From the NCBI RefSeq assembly GCF_016909495.1, contig NZ_JAFBFW010000006.1:62001-126000 (forward strand): a DNA stretch of 64,000 bases, written 5' to 3'. Below the pieces are notes generated by a model. That model had not been told where the DNA came from. It searched no databases and was given only the letters and a program-made list of their open reading frames with translations. Source of the stretch: Pantoea coffeiphila. GTDB lineage: Bacteria; Pseudomonadota; Gammaproteobacteria; Enterobacterales; Enterobacteriaceae. Position 1 is the stretch's first letter. Every line of letters begins with the position of its first letter. The translations under genes and the position numbers were made by a program. This document shows positions 62,539 to 64,000 of this stretch, piece after piece.

Positions 62539-63768
62539 ATGAGTATTGATAATAACATCGCTTCTGTTCCTGCATTTAATAATAAGACTGTTTCGGTAAA
62601 GCTGGCATTTGGCATGATCACCTCGCTGTTTTTCCTGTGGGGGCTTTCCCATGGCCTGTTAGATGTTTTAAATAAACATTTCCAGGATTCTTTAAACGTC
62701 AGCAAGGCGCAGTCAGGCTATTTGCAAATGGCCTATTACGGTGCCTATTTCCTTGTGGCGATTCCGGTCGGGGCGGTGATGCAGCGCTATGGCTATAAGC
62801 TGGGGGTGATCTGCGGGTTATTGCTGTTCGCTGCCGGAGCGCTGCTGTTTGTGCCAGCCACCTCGGCGGGTACTTTTGCCTTTTTCCTGTTTGCCCTGTT
62901 TATTCTGGCCTGTGGATTAGGCTGCCTGGAAACGTCGGCCAATCTGTATGCGTCGGTGCTGGGTGATGCTAATAACGCTGAACGCCGCCTGAATTTCGCC
63001 CAGTCTTTTAACGGCCTTGGCGTGTTTATGGGGCCGATTATTGGCGGTACGCTGTTCTTCGCGCCGGACATTCGCATTGCCGGGCACGCCTTCGATCCGG
63101 TGATGACCACCTACGTGGTACTGGCTGCGGTGGTCCTGCTGCTGATGGTGGTGTTTATCGTCACCCGCCTGCCGGAAGTGCAGGAAGCCCGTGAAGACAG
63201 CCGTTTGGGCGCAGCGCAACAGAGCATCTGGAAAAAACCGAGCTTTACCGGTGCGCTGGCCGCGCAGTTCTTTTATATGGCTGCGCACGTGGGGATCGCC
63301 TCATTCTTTATTAACTACGCCATCGATCACTGGAAAGGCACCAGCGTGCAGGATGCTTCTTATCTTCTTTCCTGCGCGATGCTGACTTTTATGATTGGTC
63401 GTTTTATCAGTACCTGGGTAATGAAGTATTTTGCGCCGCGCAGCATGTTAATTACCTACAGTATTATTAATATCCTGCTGTGTTCACTGGCGGTCATCGG
63501 CGTGGAAAAAATCTCCGTTATCGGTCTGGTGGTTATCTTCTTCTTCCTGTCGATTATGTACCCGTGCATCTTCGCCATGGGGGTTAAAAACCTGGGCGCA
63601 CAGTCTAAACGAGCGGGTTCTTATCTGGTCATGACCTTAGTCGGCGGTGCAATTTCACCTTATCTGATGGGAATGATTGCCGATTATTCCTCAATGGCAA
63701 CCGCATTTATTATTCCGGTGTTCAGCTTCGTCGTCATTCTGTTCTATGCCGTGAAGTGTACGCGTTAA
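62539..63768 (+). CDS. MFS sugar transporter, FucP/NagP family
   Basis: 409 residues, 12 membrane segments. FucP-type signatures: LFFLWGLSHGLLDVLNKHFQDSLNVSKAQSGYLQMAYYGAYFLVAIPVG and LGCLETSANLYASVLGD...RLNFAQSFNGLGVFMGPIIGG. It probably imports the operon's substrate. GAGG precedes the ATG. Confidence 0.94.
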   Translation: MSIDNNIASVPAFNNKTVSVKLAFGMITSLFFLWGLSHGLLDVLNKHFQDSLNVSKAQSGYLQMAYYGAYFLVAIPVGAVMQRYGYKLGVICGLLLFAAGALLFVPATSAGTFAFFLFALFILACGLGCLETSANLYASVLGDANNAERRLNFAQSFNGLGVFMGPIIGGTLFFAPDIRIAGHAFDPVMTTYVVLAAVVLLLMVVFIVTRLPEVQEAREDSRLGAAQQSIWKKPSFTGALAAQFFYMAAHVGIASFFINYAIDHWKGTSVQDASYLLSCAMLTFMIGRFISTWVMKYFAPRSMLITYSIINILLCSLAVIGVEKISVIGLVVIFFFLSIMYPCIFAMGVKNLGAQSKRAGSYLVMTLVGGAISPYLMGMIADYSSMATAFIIPVFSFVVILFYAVKCTR

Positions 63769-63795
63769 TTAATTTAAATATGCCTGGAAAACAAT

Positions 63796-64000
63796 ATGAG
63801 TGTTGTTGATCAACATATTCTGGATAGCCTGACGCAGGTATCTTTCCCTAAGTCATTTAATAAAGTCCGGGAAAGTGAAATCAGGGAGATTAGCGGACTG
63901 AATGTTCCATTTTATCACTACGACGCCGTGGTAGTCGGCACCGGAGCCGCCGGCCTGCGCGCGGCCGTGGAGCTGAAGCGGAAAAACGTCAACGTCCTGC
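63796..64000 (+). CDS. FAD-dependent flavoprotein (fumarate reductase/succinate dehydrogenase type), N-terminal part
   Basis: Runs off the right edge; 68 residues are visible. A 40-residue lead is followed by the dinucleotide-binding motif YDAVVVGTGAAGLRAAVELKRKNVNV. The style fits fumarate-reductase-type or aspartate-oxidase-type flavoproteins. Together with the CoA-transferase, hydratase, ALDH and GMC genes it presumably forms one operon. Confidence 0.8.
   Translation, partial: MSVVDQHILDSLTQVSFPKSFNKVRESEIREISGLNVPFYHYDAVVVGTGAAGLRAAVELKRKNVNVL

Overview
The window looks like enterobacterial DNA, most likely Erwiniaceae (Erwinia/Pantoea). The backbone is GC-rich and densely coded, with typical gamma-proteobacterial ribosome binding sites and E. 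coli-like families (treR-treB-treC, glgX, ybiU, TonB/ExbBD). A four-gene thiO-thiS-thiG-thiF operon behind a TPP riboswitch is, from general knowledge, characteristic of Erwinia and Pantoea, where it sits on plasmids such as pEA29 and the large LPP-1 plasmids. The whole window could therefore be part of a large catabolic plasmid. That is inference: no replication or partition gene is visible.

Layout. 0-6.7 kb: end of a semialdehyde dehydrogenase gene, a GAF/degenerate-GGDEF/EAL protein, a flavin-dependent monooxygenase and the thiamine operon. 6.7-8.5 kb: a DUF1835-like gene, then a dead gene in which a TreR-like LacI fragment is joined to the 3' end of an enolase-superfamily sugar-acid dehydratase. 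8.6-26.0 kb: a visibly AT-richer island that looks like one catabolic system. It has a GntR regulator; an SDR-CitMHS operon divergent from a beta-propeller lactonase; a seven-gene minus-strand operon (IDH-type dehydrogenase, Asp/Glu racemase-like protein, amidohydrolase-type lactonase, MFS carrier, solute-binding-domain protein without signal peptide, aconitase paralogue, LysR); and a divergent plus-strand operon (DUF1537 kinase, class II aldolase/decarboxylase, second CitMHS carrier, DeoR). The intergenic regions of the island share TGCATTT/AAATGCA motifs, which suggests common control. The logic is uptake of a carboxylated sugar acid or polycarboxylate (possibly as a lactone), ring opening, isomerisation or dehydration, oxidation, phosphorylation and decarboxylation to a triose phosphate. 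I consider this the best candidate for an undescribed system.

26.3-31.7 kb: an exbD-tonB-receptor-exbB-phospholipase D operon, flanked by a 26-bp imperfect direct repeat (26.20 and 32.37 kb). 32.5-43.3 kb: trehalose and glycogen metabolism, with treR, treB and treC (uptake and hydrolysis of trehalose) beside treZ, treY and glgX/treX (trehalose made from alpha-glucan). 43.4-48.2 kb: two unknown envelope proteins and a periplasmic sugar-binding protein, AP-endonuclease-family isomerase and Gfo/Idh/MocA dehydrogenase unit lacking its own ABC ATPase and permease. 48.3-55.4 kb: accessory genes (EamA carrier, LysR, two GNATs, XRE-cupin, DeoR, ybiU) with a roughly 0.5-kb dyad-rich non-coding element at 49.4-49.9 kb and a heptanucleotide tandem repeat at 55.4 kb. 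55.4-64 kb: a LacI-controlled operon of CoA-transferase, enoyl-CoA hydratase, aldehyde dehydrogenase, GMC oxidoreductase, FucP-type carrier and a flavoprotein cut by the window end, which reads as oxidation of an alcohol to an acid followed by CoA activation.

No rRNA, tRNA, CRISPR array, intact insertion sequence or replication origin was recognised. Family assignments come from reading motifs by eye, not from database searches.
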